Source: Prinsepia uniflora | Lineage: Eukaryota; Streptophyta; Magnoliopsida; Rosales; Rosaceae | NCBI GenBank assembly: GCA_032719365.1 | Contig: CM064867.1 | Location: 56,794,601-56,858,600 of the forward strand | Direction of reading: 5' to 3' | DNA length: 64,000 nucleotides | Shown here: positions 36,169-48,350 of the stretch, in pieces | How the letters are laid out: each line of letters starts with the position of its first letter | Position numbering within the stretch: the stretch's first letter is position 1 | Notes under the pieces: generated by a model | The model's input: the letters and a program-made list of their open reading frames with translations, nothing else | Databases searched by the model: none | What the model was told of the DNA's origin: nothing | Made by a program: the position numbers and the translations under genes

Positions 36169-38742
36169 TGACACGACGCACCCCTAATCCCCTGGTATTA
36201 AGGGATAAGTCATGCTCCCGTCTAACCCACGTGCGACACGAAGGCTAAACACCTGTCTAACATCCTTGGAACACGTAAGCCAGACAAGGGATACCCAGGT
36301 CAACGTACCAAAAACCAACTTGAGTTAACCAGAGTTCGCAGCATCACTGTGGATCTCGTGTGTGATGTCTCTGTTTCACTAACAACATCCCACACCGCAT
36401 CAACCTGAAGGGTATCGAAAACCAAAAAAGACCGTGAGTGGACAAAAATAAATAATAAGTTCGAAAACATTTTATAAGAAAAGACATTTATACCCTCCAC
36501 ATGAAACCAATGCATGCATTCGAAAACCATTTCATTTCCGAGATAATAAAAACTGTTTATAAAAACCGAAATCATTTCCTTTTCTCAAATCCCGGGCCTC
36601 AGCCCAAAACCATAATCAAAATCCATATCATCTGGGTCATAGCCCAAAACATCTGGAGACCATTTGAAAACCAGCATTGTATCACAGAATCCAAAACACA
36701 TTTAAAACATATTTCCATCAATCGAACCTGTTGGATCTATCCGAGTCTTTAAACTCAATATATATCCGAGTCTTTAAACTCAACAGGCCTCAATATCAAT
36801 CCGAGCCTTTAAACTCCCGAGTCTTTAAACTCAATAGGCCTACGGGGGAAATCACAATACTCGAGTCTTTAAACTCCCGAGTCTTTAAACTCAATCTGGG
36901 ACTTTAAATCCAATCACATATCTGGGCCCGCCCCCATCTCATATCATATACAGATCTTTAAGCCCAATACCAGATCCAGAAATTCCAATCCAAAACCATT
37001 TTAAAACCATTTCCAAATCCAGATCCGAAATCGCCATTTCGGATCCCAAGCCGAATCCGAAATATCATTCCAAATCCAAATCCAGAAATCCAGAAATCAC
37101 GTTTATGGAAATCACTTTTCCAAATCCATTCATAAACCATTGAAATAAAATCATAATTCAAATCCCAAAATCATAGTATCGAAACCATTATCAAATCATA
37201 ACATAAAAGCATAATCTCGTAAAACGTGTAAATACGTAAAACATCTCGAAATTCGTGCAAAACCGTAAATCATCAATATCATATGATAAACATAGAAATC
37301 AGATGTAGAAACATATAAACACATTTATGCATGCATCATAATTTAGAAAGCAAAGTCCACTCGCAGACCATTCGCGATGCCGCCTCGATAAGCATGTAAT
37401 ACGCCGTTCCCGGCTATACCACTATCACCGGACTTCCCAAACCTGTCCATATCACATACTAAGGTCTCTAACTACTTCCTTAAGCTTCTAATAAATCCCC
37501 GTAATTTTTCCAAATTTTTAACTATTTTTAAACTAGGCTCTAAACCTTCGGACATCCCGAATCATATCGAAACGATGTCCGATCAACTCGAAACCAATGC
37601 CAAAATGTTTGTTAAATCGATACGATAAAAATTTATGTTAACACCTCCCCAAATGCTGTGCCACGCACGTCCATGTGCCTCCCAAACGGGCGGCGTGTGG
37701 GCTTCACGCGCTAGCACAAGTTGTTTTCAACCTCTCTCCGAATCTGGTCCAGACGGGATCGGTTTAGCCCGATCCAGCCGAACCGGCGTTCACGGTTCAA
37801 CGCCATCTCTTCCTTAGACTCGTCCCAATGTTACCTACCCATCTTTGATGTCAAAACACGAAATGAAGTGCTGAGGAATACCCTCTTGAACCATGATCAA
37901 ACCGGTCTTTTGCAACCATATTCTGCCAACACTCTTGTCCATCTCAAGCCCTGGTTTTTATCCCAATCGACCTCTGGCACCTTGAGAACATAACCATTCA
38001 TGGGAATTTGAATCTTACCGACACGTTTCACCACCGTGGGCACCACCACGTTCGACTCCCTTACCTTTCCATTGTTCCTTCACGACTCACATCCAAAAGA
38101 CGATGATCGAAGATATGAGTTGGGAGGTTCACATATGTTCTGTTTCTCACATTGTCGTGGCCACTATCTACGATGTTCCGTTGTGACAGCACCACCACAA
38201 TCCTCCCCTTTCACTCTCTCTTTTTCGTTCACAGGGTATGCAGAATTGATGAAGATCGAAGGAAGTAAAGGGGTGGGTTTCTCTCTGTTTCTCACTCCAT
38301 CATTTGTTTTCTGTGTTTCCTTCCCAAACATTTGCACGATTTTCCCCCTTTTTTAAAACTCAAGTGAGACGGTGCCAAGCTTCCACAACCTTCTAGAGTG
38401 GGACAAGTGTCCTAATTCTACTAGGCACAATTCCCAAGGCAACAGAAATAACCAAAATATCTTTAATACCAAATTACCAAAATGCCTCTCAACTTCCAAA
38501 CGTCACAACTTCTTTCTCGAATGTCAGAATCGTACATGCCGCCTGTCTACGGACTCGTGACGTTCCAAACTACGCCACAGTCATTGTTCGGTGTCCATTT
38601 GACCGACCGAGTCAAAACTCAACATTTTGCCCATTCTAGGGGCAAAACAGTCATTTCGCACTATCCGTCCGTAATCACCCAACTAAAACTAATACGTCAT
38701 TAATCACTAATATAATCCCGAAATCCGGGTCGGGTCGTAACA
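36169..38742 (-). repeat. 5' LTR of a G-subfamily element inside F (minus strand)
   Basis: Begins TGACACGACGCACCCC and ends GGGTCGTAACA; 2574 bp. It carries a TTTAAA stem-loop array with units of both types (GAGTCTTTAAACTC and GGGACTTTAAATCC) at 36741-36910, GTGAGTGGAC near 36434, GTCCACTCGCAG near 37354 and the U3 box GCCGCCTGTCTACGG near 38539. It is the full-length relative of the solo LTR at 39400-40458. The flanks CCAAT and CCAAA are similar but are probably chance, because the left one belongs to the primer-binding site. Confidence 0.85.
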
Positions 38743-39251
38743 CCAAATCCCACCATAGGACTTGGGAGGTCCAAGATTCACTTGGACAACCACCGACGTG
38801 TTCGTAAGTAAACTAACGCAGTGCCCGACTCGCCTGTATGGTTATAACCGTTTATGCACATCTAAATGGATGTCATACATTACTACCTGATTCTCCTCTC
38901 AACTACTATAGGTTCAACTCCCAAGGCTCAACATGGACTAATGAATCATCATCGTCTGTTCCACCACGCCTCCATTGCGCTACTCTGATAAAACCACCCT
39001 AACAAATCATACACGAAAAGGAAACGTTCCAATTTTTATCGGATATCCCCGTTCGGGGAACCTTCTCCAATTCTCAACTGTCTCAATTACAACTGCCCTC
39101 GATAGCCCACAGTCGCCACACGGTTGTCGACCAGCAGACACCGCTATCGAAATTCCGCATCCACATGTCAACACTACTAATCGGTCTAACCCGGGACCCC
39201 AAATATTATCTCATAATTGCCCTCATGGATCGGATCCCATCATTTCACTTA
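38743..39251 (-). other. Second internal fragment in element F
   Basis: About 0.5 kb of non-coding sequence between LTR 36169-38742 and the right-hand F LTR. It repeats, at moderate identity, part of 34900-35450 (for example TCCATTGCGCTACTCTG near 38970 against TCCACTGCGCTACTCTG near 35322). It has no primer-binding site at its right edge, so the junction to the F LTR is a deletion or recombination point. Confidence 0.55.
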
Positions 39252-42200
39252 GTGTTATAAAACCAAAGCCATTTCTTTCCTTAAAAACTGTTTATAAAAC
39301 CAAAGCCATTTCTTTCCTTAAATCATTAGGGCCTTAACCCAAACCATAAAACCAAACTATGTGGGAACTCAGCCCAAAACCCTAAATCCAAATCATATGT
39401 GACACGACCCACCCCCAATCTCTCGGGATTAAGGGATAAGTCATGCTCCCGCCTAACCTGTATGCGACAGGAAGGATAAGCACTCGTTTAACCCCCGTGG
39501 AACACACAAGCCAGACAAGGGATACCCAGGTGAACGTACCAAAAACCAACTTGAGTTAACCAGAGTTCGCAACATCTCTGTGGATCGCGTGTGTGATGTC
39601 TCCGTTGCACTAACAACAGCCCGCACCGTGTTAACCCAGAGGGTATCGAAAACATAAAAGACTGTGAGTGGACAAAAATAAATAATAAGTTAATAAAACA
39701 TTTGATAAGAAAAGACATTTATACCATCCACGTAAAACCAATGCATGCATTCAAGAACCATTTAGTTCCAAGATCAGAAAACCGTTTACAAAAAACCAGA
39801 AATCATTCCTTTAATTAAATCCCATTTCTCAAATCTAGGGCCTCAGCCCAAAACCATAAATCAACATCAAGGTACGGTAACTTAGCCCAAAAATCCACAT
39901 ATCCAAAACATCTGAAAACCATGGGAAAATTAATAGAAAATCAAGTCAATCAATCTACTGGATCTCAAGCACCGAGTCTTTAAACTAAAAACACATGTGC
40001 ATCAGGCCTTCCCGGGATATCAACGAGTCTTTAAACTCAAAACACAATCAACATGCCTCGGGGGATATCACAATAACCGAGTCTTTAAACTCAAAACATA
40101 TCCGAGTCTTTAAACTCAAAACATCTCAATCAAGGGCCCTCCCCCGTAATCAATCAACTGGGTCTTTCAACCAAATTACCAAAATACCCCCGAACTTCCG
40201 AAGATCATAACTTCTTCCTCGCATGTCAGAATCGAACGTGCCACCTATTTATGGACTCGTGGCGTCCCGAACTACGTCACAGTCATTGGCCAAAATCCGT
40301 TTGACCGCCCTAGTCAAAAGTCAACATTTTGCCCATTCTAGGGGCAAAACTGTCATTTCGTACAGTCCGTCCGAAATCACCCAACTAATCACCGATTAAT
40401 CTCACTAATCCGTCATTATTTACTAATCTAATCCTGAAATTTGGGACGTGTCGTTACAATGTGGATCACTGCCCAAATCCATTTATTAAACACAAAAAAA
40501 CCATTTCATAAACTAAACTATCCGTAATCCAAATACCGATCCTTGGCATCCCAGATGCCTAGCGTCCCATACGCTTGACGTCCCAGACGTCCTATCACAG
40601 TCTAAGCAACGCGTGCTACCCGGGGTCTCTCCGGGTCAATCTCTGACATCCCAGATGTCTGATGTCCTAGACGTCTAATAATAGCAATCCTGCTCCTGAG
40701 TCACTATACTGTCCAGTCACTCCATGCAATGACCCCTCACAGACAATGCACCGTGACTTCCCCATTATCCCAGACATCTGGGGGAGACCATCCACATATC
40801 CGCATATAAGGATGATATATGGAAAACATTTTATAAATCATTTCAAAACTTTCCAAAGAGGCCATGCTCGGAATTTCCATAAGACCATCATAAATCCATA
40901 ATTCCAATTCCATTTAGGTTCTCCGAACCCGAAATCACATTTTATAAACCACAAATGGGACTCATGCCTGATATCATAATCAAATGGGCCTCTAGCCCGA
41001 TCATGTAAACCAAATAGGCCTCCAGCCCGATATCTCATTAAATAAAATGGATTCCAAGTCCGATAGTTTCCAAATCAAATGGGTCTCATGCCCGATTCCA
41101 TATTTCTAAATCCAAAATCAGTTCATCAAACCATCATTCAAATGCAAGCACGTATAAATACAGTATAAAATTATAAACCTCGAAATACATGCAAATACGT
41201 AAATCTCAAATACCACAATTATAGTCGTAGAAAACACATATCTAGAAAATATAAAATAGGTATGCATGCATCATATTTAGAAAACAAATGTCCAATCACA
41301 TACCGTCATAACTGTCGCCTCGATAAGGTATGCGTTCCATAAGCCCTTCGCGGCTAAATCACCATCTCCGGAACTTTCGAACCTGTCTAAATCATACCAA
41401 TGGTTACTAACGGAATCAATATGGTCATACCTAAGACCTATGAAAAGTACCGGCCTGGGAACGCATCTCGAACACATTTCCTGAGGCTAAAAACCTTGAT
41501 TTGACTAACCTAACGATCTCCGATCAACCCAAAACCACCACAATTGGATTCGGATCGTCGAAACCTTTAAAATGGCATTGGTCCCACCTTTGAATTCGAG
41601 CCCATTCGCCTCCACACACATGGTCAATGAGAGAGTTAACTTTGGAAAAAGTCAACGCTGCTGACGTTAGCAAGGTCAAATCTGACGTCATTGCTGACAT
41701 CATCGCTGATATCATCATTGAAGTCACGATGATGTCACATCAGGTAGGTGTCAAACTGACATGTCAGACCTGGCAGATGACATCATGCTAACGTCATCTC
41801 ATATTTGACCTCCAACCGGTTCAACTCGACTACCTGCAACTGGGACGCATAGACCCGCGACCCGATCCGGCCACCGTTTCACCATTTCTCAACCGATTTC
41901 ACCCCCATTTATTCCTTTAGCTTTCTCTAAGTTTACTCTATTGATCTATGTGATCAAAACCAAGAAATAGGGACGGGATCATACCTGTTCGAACGATGAA
42001 CAATACTCGTCACCTGCAACCTCGCTCCGCCTTCAACTCTGGCCACTTCCATCCTCAATTTCAATCCCCAAACGTTCGTATAACCACCAGGAGTAAGTTT
42101 CAATCATTAAAATCGTTCAATAAACACTAAAACCTATAACTCCATTTTTGAACTAAAAACCGTCCTCATGGGTTTTCCGGCCACCCAGCAGGACGATCCG

Positions 42201-42770
42201 TCGCGAGGCCACCATCCAGTTCGTCTTAGTCCTCTCTCTCTTTTTCCTTCACAGGCCAGGCACAATAAATGAAGATTGGAGGGTGTTTGTGTGGGATTGG
42301 GTATACACGAGTTTTTGGTTTCACGAGTTTGGAAGATCAGATGAAGATGATGACCGATGAAGGTAAGGATAACCCTAATTAATTGGGTTTTGGGCCTATC
42401 AAATGGGTGACACTTGTTACTCATCAGGAAGGTTCTCCTAGATTTTTCCCCAATTTCAATAATCCACGGGTCCATTTCTCGGTTTGCATGAATAGTATCA
42501 TTTTCCTTTTTAGACCCGTAACTTTCCCCTTGAACATCTAATTTTGACGTGCCGCTTGTCTACGGATTCGTAACGTCCCGATCTACATCACGGTCATCGG
42601 TCAAAGTTCATTTGACCGTCCTAGTCAAAAGTCAATATTTTTCCCAAGTCTAGGGGCAAAACGGTCATTTTACACCATGTGTCCAAAATCTCACAACTAA
42701 TCACCGATTACTCACGCTAATCCTCAATTAATTACTGAACTAATCCCAAAATTCGGGACTGGTCGTTACA
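39252..42770 (-). repeat. Right LTR of element F, truncated and interrupted
   Basis: After removing the solo LTR at 39400-40458, the sequence follows the left F LTR from about 32070 to 33040 and then continues through the parts the left copy lacks (TGACGTCA-like sites near 41640-41790, U3 box GTGCCGCTTGTC near 42548, LTR start at 42770). A roughly 36-bp unit containing ATAAAACCAAAGCCATTTC is duplicated in tandem at about 39254-39320. The terminal ~350 bp expected before 39252 are missing. Confidence 0.75.
39400..40458 (-). mobile_element. Solo LTR of G subfamily, internally deleted, minus strand
   Basis: Begins TGACACGACCCACCCC and ends GTGTCGTTACA; flanks ATATG (39395-39399) and ATGTG (40459-40463) form a 5-bp duplication with one transition. 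It is 1059 bp and lacks the middle of the full-length LTR at 36169-38742: after the TTTAAA array (39975-40160) it jumps to the U3 part near 40170. Confidence 0.85.
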
Positions 42771-43752
42771 AAATGTCACAACAAAAAATTCGCACAAAAA
42801 GGTAAGCTTCATTTGTAATTCAGTAGTAAAACAAAAGCAAGATAAAATTTTGGGAAGAAATCTGTTAACTTGTTTTAAAACTTCTGGAGGTACAAAGACC
42901 CAGTTTTAAAAAACGGTTTTCAAACCAGTGGCGTAACCAGCAATAACCATTTGGACCTAGAGGTTTGAAAAGTTTCCAAGTTTCGTACTACGAGAGTTTG
43001 GATCATAAAACTACGAAACAATTATAGGGTTCCCAATCTAATGGAACAACGACCACAAATAATAATGCACGTATAAAAGTGCATTTCATAAGTTAACGTC
43101 CCAAACTGCTGGGAGATCCACGACGATTAGACAATACAAAACCTTTGATAAGTCGCTTGATCTTAATTTGAGGTAAAAGTCACTCGAACAAGATAATCCA
43201 GAAAAAATTTGTGTCGTAGCCTTTCAGGGATCACAAATCCATGAAGAAGATTACTTGAGAAACCCTTGCAAGAATCCCAAGAGAAGGTTCAAATGTTCTA
43301 AAAAGGATAACTTCGCTAGTCGGTTCAAATGTAGCAGTTCTCGAAAACTTTGATCGGTAAGGTCAACCAAGCACATAGGATGATAGGAAAGGTTTTGCCA
43401 CAAGGAAACCCGCCAAACGAGTTTTTCGATTAATTTTGATTTCAACACTTCCATCGTCGAATAACTCGTTCACACCATCCATTATGAGCCCCACTCTCGT
43501 AAGCACCACCCGAACGTGAAATTCGGCAAAAGACGGACTACTAAAATTCGTAACTAAAGGCAACAAGAGTTAAGATGAAATCCTATTTACTCGTGGGAAC
43601 ACGCGATCAAACCGTAAACAAATAACAACTAACGTTAAAACGCGTAATTAACTATTCGAGGAGTGACTCTGGCATTGGAAATCGGACGGTATGATCATCA
43701 AGCGTTCGAAAACTAATGACACGTCTTAGAATCATACTCTAATACCAAATTG
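42771..43752 (-). other. Element J internal sequence and degenerate primer-binding site
   Basis: Non-coding, AT-rich. ACTCTAATACCA (about 43735-43748) is a 10-of-12 match to the reverse complement of the tRNA-Met primer-binding site and is followed by TGACACACACC, like a minus-strand LTR terminus. If this is right, a 5' LTR should begin at about 43753, but only some tens of bases resemble one. Confidence 0.35.
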
Positions 43753-44795
43753 ACACACACCTCTACCTTCATGCTATAAGTGGACTTTGCTGGTCGGGAT
43801 GTGTCATCAACAATTAAATCTTAATTATTAGCAATACTGTTAATTCGTTTGACATATATAAATGACTTAACAACCTTCAATGTTGTTTATTTTTTGAATA
43901 GATGATCTTGAAACAATGATTAAAATTTGAATGGTTCTGATTATAATTTAATGTAAGAATTTATTCGATAATTCAAAATTGTACGGTAAGAAAGCGCCCC
44001 CACAAGTAGGAAGCAAGTATTATACATTCTTAAAATTTATAATTGACAATTTGGGTGATTGGCATGTAAGATCTTAATTTATAGCGAACTTTAAATTTCA
44101 TTAATATATAATTAAATATGATTTACAATTTAATTGAGTTTATATATGATAATGTCATTAATTTTAATTACCATATATATAAATAATAATAATTAATAAT
44201 CGACAATAAGAAAACGGAGAATGATGCATATATTGTGTTTAATTTTTTACTATAAACGAATGCAATTGTTTAATTTATTTTGGCAAAGTAGCTTTGGAAG
44301 AAAGTGTTGGGAACTCGGAATAGAGATCCAATTATCAAATAATATCGTATCTCCTCACGTAGTCACCCCCAGGCCCCCACATGCACCTTCTTTTTTCAAA
44401 CCGTTGATTTTTATTGTTTTGAATATTGAGTTGCCTACGAAATCACGTAAATCCGGGAATTAAAGATGCAGAAATATCTAACAAAAAAAATTATGAAAAC
44501 AAACGAGAAAATATGAGCAATTTGATTTTCACTTGAATATTCAACAAACCAGACTTTAGTGAGTTGAGTGAGTTGATTGGTCCTCATATATCGTTTTCTA
44601 ATTCCTCATTTAATACTAAGCTGAAAAAAACGTTGCCAATATCCTTAAATTTTATATTTATTTTAGCTTGTTTAGAAAAACTTATACTTAGCATATGAAA
44701 TTTCTCTCACCACTCTCTCTCTGAATCCCCTTTTTTTAGTCCCGCCCTTTTTCTCAATTACGATTTTAATTTTTTTTCTTAGTTTGGTTATTGTT
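43753..44795. other. AT-rich island without recognised repeats
   Basis: About 1 kb, clearly richer in A/T than the flanking LTRs. I see no LTR landmarks, terminal repeats or ORF above 80 codons. At its left edge TGACACACACC and GGATGTGTCA (about 43753-43795) form a short inverted repeat. It could be the only non-retrotransposon DNA in the window or a decayed DNA transposon. Confidence 0.4.
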
Positions 44796-47066
44796 GCATG
44801 CCTCCGCCTCTCGATCAACCTCAAACGTTGTGTCACCGTCTGGAGGGTCATCAAAAAGGAAAGGTGTGAGTGGACAAAAATAATATCATTTAAAACACAT
44901 TTCAAAATACATCATTTACCCTCCAGTTTATCAAACCATGCATGCATAGAATCAAACATATGAATCATTTCATAAAACCATTTTATCACAAAATAAAGCA
45001 CATAACTCGGGAATCACACATCTGAGGGTCCTCTGGGAATTACACATCCAGAGTTATCATCCTGCTCGGAATTACACATCCAGCCTCACCGGGAATTACA
45101 CATCTGGTCCCTCTGGGAATTACACATCCGGAGTCTCTCTGGGAATTACACATCCGGAGTCTACCCAGGAATTACACATTTGGGGGCACTGGATATAAAT
45201 ACAAAATCAAAATCTTTATTTCAAAACCATCATTAAAACCATTTATCATGGGGTCTCAAGCCCAAATCACATTTCTCGTAAATCCGTAAAATGATTAAAT
45301 AATTCAATGCACATAAATCCTTAAAATCATATCCAAAAATCATTCAATTCCATCAAATCATCTTTAACCCATAATCCAAGTCAAAAAATCCTTTTAAAAT
45401 CCTGGGCCTAGCCCAAAATCATCAATTGTACTTTTTTCGTAAAACGTGCCCAAAACACTGATTAAAATAATCATTAAATCCCGTAAATAATCGTATCAAT
45501 CATCAAGCAATCCTTTCAAATAAAATCATGCCATAAATCATGTAAAACATTTAACTATGTATGCATATCAATTTATAAAACAAACATCCACTCACACACC
45601 GCCCAAGCCGCTCGCTTTCCGAGCTGCATGCGTTTCCGTAATTTCCGGTACTTTCCAGAATTCCAAGTCCTGCCCAAAATCATTATTCAGGGTCACTAAT
45701 GAATTAATTAACATCACATTAGTTTCCCATAATTTTCTGAGAATTAATTACGAATTAAAAACGTAACATAAGCCTTCGGACCCTCGAAACAATATCAAAA
45801 CGGTATCCGATTGACTCGAAACCAACGCTAAAATGTTTGTTACATTGCATAGAACAAATGTCATGTTGACATCACCTTGGGAATCGTGCCCACGCGCCCT
45901 CATTCGCCGCCACAAGTGGCTGGTCGTGGGAGCCACACGCCTCCACAGTGCTTGCTATAGTGCATCGTCCTCACCCGTTTCTCTGCTAAACTGATCCTGC
46001 AACCCGCGAGCAGACCCGGTTGGAAACCTAGCAATTAGACTTCCTTTTCAACAATTAAAACGTCTATTTGCATCGAAATAGACTTAATTAGGGATTTTTA
46101 AACTCAATTACATGGAACCTTACCTTAATTCTTCGATTCAATCTCGACTTTTCGACGACTACCCGAGCACTGTTCATCCTCCAATTTCGTTCAAAATCGA
46201 TTCTTTTCTTTCAATTGATGCATCAGGAAGCTTCGTGGGATTCATCTAAACCTTGTTCCAGTCTCAATTGTAGCTTTAATTCCTGCCAACCATTCGAACT
46301 CAACTCAAAATTTGAAAAACAAATACCAGGTCCGTCTAGGCTTGTTTCTTCACCATTTCCTTCAATTTCAATCCCACTCGACTCGTTTGAACCTATAGAA
46401 GCTCATCCTCGTCTCTGTTTCCATCAATTGATTATCCAATTCAAAATTCGATCTTAAGTCATCAATTCAAGGTTTTCAGGTGGGGTTCGGTTTTTCTGGG
46501 TTTTTCCTTCCCTTTTCTTCTCTATTTCTTCACGATATCACACTCTCAATTCGAATGGAGTCTCATGTTTCAGTTTAGGGGATTGCTAGTTGCCTTACAT
46601 CAATTATACCCATCCTCTATTTTTGTTCAAGGAACTCACACACACACAGTTCAATTCTACCTCCTGCTATTTTGTGCCACTAATTAGCATAAGCAAGTGA
46701 CAGATGTCACTAGGTGATGAATCCTCATCCAAATTAGCAAGCACAGGTGTCCTTAACTCAGCTTAATACACAATTAACATGGCTGAATCAGCCAGTACAG
46801 ATCAAATTACCATTTTACCCCTGCACACATAATTACCAAAATACCCCTAGCCTTCGTAGACCCGCAACTTCCACATCTGACCTCTGATTGACGCATGCCG
46901 CCTGTCAACGGATTCAGCGTCCCGAGACCTATCCAATGGTCCTTCCGGAAAATCCAAATAAGGTCCCAATCAAAAAAATCAACTTTTACCCCCAAAACCA
47001 AGGGCAAAATCGTCATTTCCTTCCAAATTTTCCAAATTTTCCTTTTCGAATTTCTGGGTCGTCACA
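44796..47066 (-). mobile_element. LTR K (chromovirus), minus strand, left end truncated
   Basis: The body of a minus-strand LTR from GCATGCCTCCGCCTC (about 44797) through CTGGAGGGTC, GTGAGTGGAC (44867-44876), CATGCATGCAT (about 44938), a seven-unit stem-loop array, ATGTATGCAT (about 45557), CATCCACTCACAC (45586-45598), CCCACGCGCCCTCATTCGCC (about 45890) and the U3 box CATGCCGCCTGTC (about 46893) to the LTR start at 47066. The roughly 200 bp nearest the LTR 3' terminus are missing at the left. CTAGG (47067-47071) would be its right target duplication. Confidence 0.78.
45006..45184 (-). repeat. Seven-unit stem-loop array with fixed loop and varying stems
   Basis: Each unit has the 11-nt loop GAATTACACAT (one copy GAATCACACAT) between short complementary arms: CTCGG/CTGAG, CTCTGG/CCAGAG, GCTCG/CCAGC, ACCGG/CTGGT, CTCTGG/CCGGAG (twice) and CCCAG/TTGGG. 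The loop stays fixed while the arms change together. Some G-T pairs on this strand could be decayed CG pairs. Read on the sense (minus) strand the loop is ATGTGTAATTC. Confidence 0.85.
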
Positions 47067-48350
47067 CTAGGACTGCTCTAATCAGAGCACGTCGTCGTAA
47101 ACACATCATTGGCTGACGTTCCAGATCGTCATTAACACATCACCGATCAACATCATATAATACCAGCACTCCTGAGTCTAGCCTCTCTCGGCTGCACGAC
47201 ACCAAGCAGTGCTTCGTGACTTCTCCGGGCGAACACATCTCATCCCGGAGGCGAGTATTACCACTAGGACTTCTCCGGGGAAATACATTCCTACTGGAGA
47301 CCCTCAACCGTATCAATCTCATGAGGATCGTCTCAGTGAAAACATTAATCAAATCAAAAAGGGACTCGGTCCAAATCCAAATCTCGTAAGGACTCAGTCC
47401 AAAATCATCTCAATAGGGCCCATAGCCCGAAACATAACTTTGAAACCACATGTACTCACTCTGGAGTCCAAAATCTTTCCCAAAGGGTCTCCAGCCTCGT
47501 TCCCATTTCATAAATCCATAAAAGGTCACAGCCCTATATTACAAAATACCTAGGGAATCACACACATAGTCCATATCTTTGAAAATGGGTCACAAGCTCG
47601 ATCTCACTTTTCCTCATGTTTGACTATACTCTAAGTCAAACTATAAATCAACTCGGACTCATGCCCGAAAATTATTTCCAAATCTAGAACCCAATTCATT
47701 GTTCAAAATCACCTTTATCTATCATCCGAGTCAAAGTCTAAATCAATTGGGTCTCATGCCCAAAATACCAATTTCACGCATCTCTGTGAAACTACTTAAA
47801 ACTCATAATCAAACCCTAGTTGCATGCCTCTCCACGAAACCATCAAAATCACATACACATGCACGTATAGTACTCGACCTAAGCCAAGTATCATATAAAA
47901 AAAATCTCGAACTACGTGCAATATCGCATTTTCTAAGAAAATGCCAAATAAACAATATAAAACATGTGTAAATGTTGTGCACTCGAGAAATATCAAATCA
48001 TGTTCATAAAACATATAAAACAGTTATGCATGCATCATATTTATAAATCAGACATCCACTCACAGATTGTCCAAGTTACGCGTATCGAACATGCTTCCTG
48101 AGGCTAAAAACCCCTAAATGACCTATCAAAAAAACTCTCATCGACCTGAAACGACCACCATTGGATTCAGAACGTGGAAACCATTCGAACAAGATTAGCT
48201 TCACCTCAAATTTTGTGCCCACGCGCCCTCACGTTCCTATCAAAGTTCACACGCGCTGGTAAACGTCGGTCAATGGTCAATGCTGATGTTATTTACCGAC
48301 GTCATAATCACAGGTCGGACACCTGTTAGGTCTGACAACTTGCCATGTGG
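47067..48350 (-). repeat. LTR L (minus strand), host of K and of element E
   Basis: A minus-strand LTR fragment with its own set of GGG/CCC stem-loops (about 47370-47765, for example GGGACTCGGTCC and GGGCCCATAGCCC), TGCATGCAT near 48028, CACTCACAGATTGTCC near 48057 and CCCACGCGCCCTCACG near 48220. K is inserted at 47066 and E at 48350. TGTGG (48346-48350) is the predicted target duplication of E; its partner should lie beyond the window. Confidence 0.7.

Larger units (their letters stand above)
31715..42770 (-). mobile_element. Element F: rearranged compound LTR retrotransposon, minus strand, non-coding
   Basis: Outer ends are TGACACGATCC at 31715 and GGTCGTTACA at 42770, flanked by AAACG and AAATG (42771-42775), a 5-bp duplication with one C/T difference. 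Inside, in plus-strand order, are: a truncated F LTR, about 3.1 kb of non-coding internal DNA, a primer-binding site abutting a different-subfamily LTR (36169-38742), a second piece of internal DNA homologous to part of the first, and the other F LTR interrupted by a solo LTR. The duplicated internal segments and mixed LTR subfamilies suggest recombination between related elements. No gag or pol similarity seen. Confidence 0.65.

Noticed and set aside
36164..38747. CCAAT/CCAAA flanks of LTR 36169-38742 as a target duplication of a solo LTR.
   Set aside because: The left CCAAT overlaps the minus-strand primer-binding site, so the LTR is better read as a 5' LTR; the match is likely chance.
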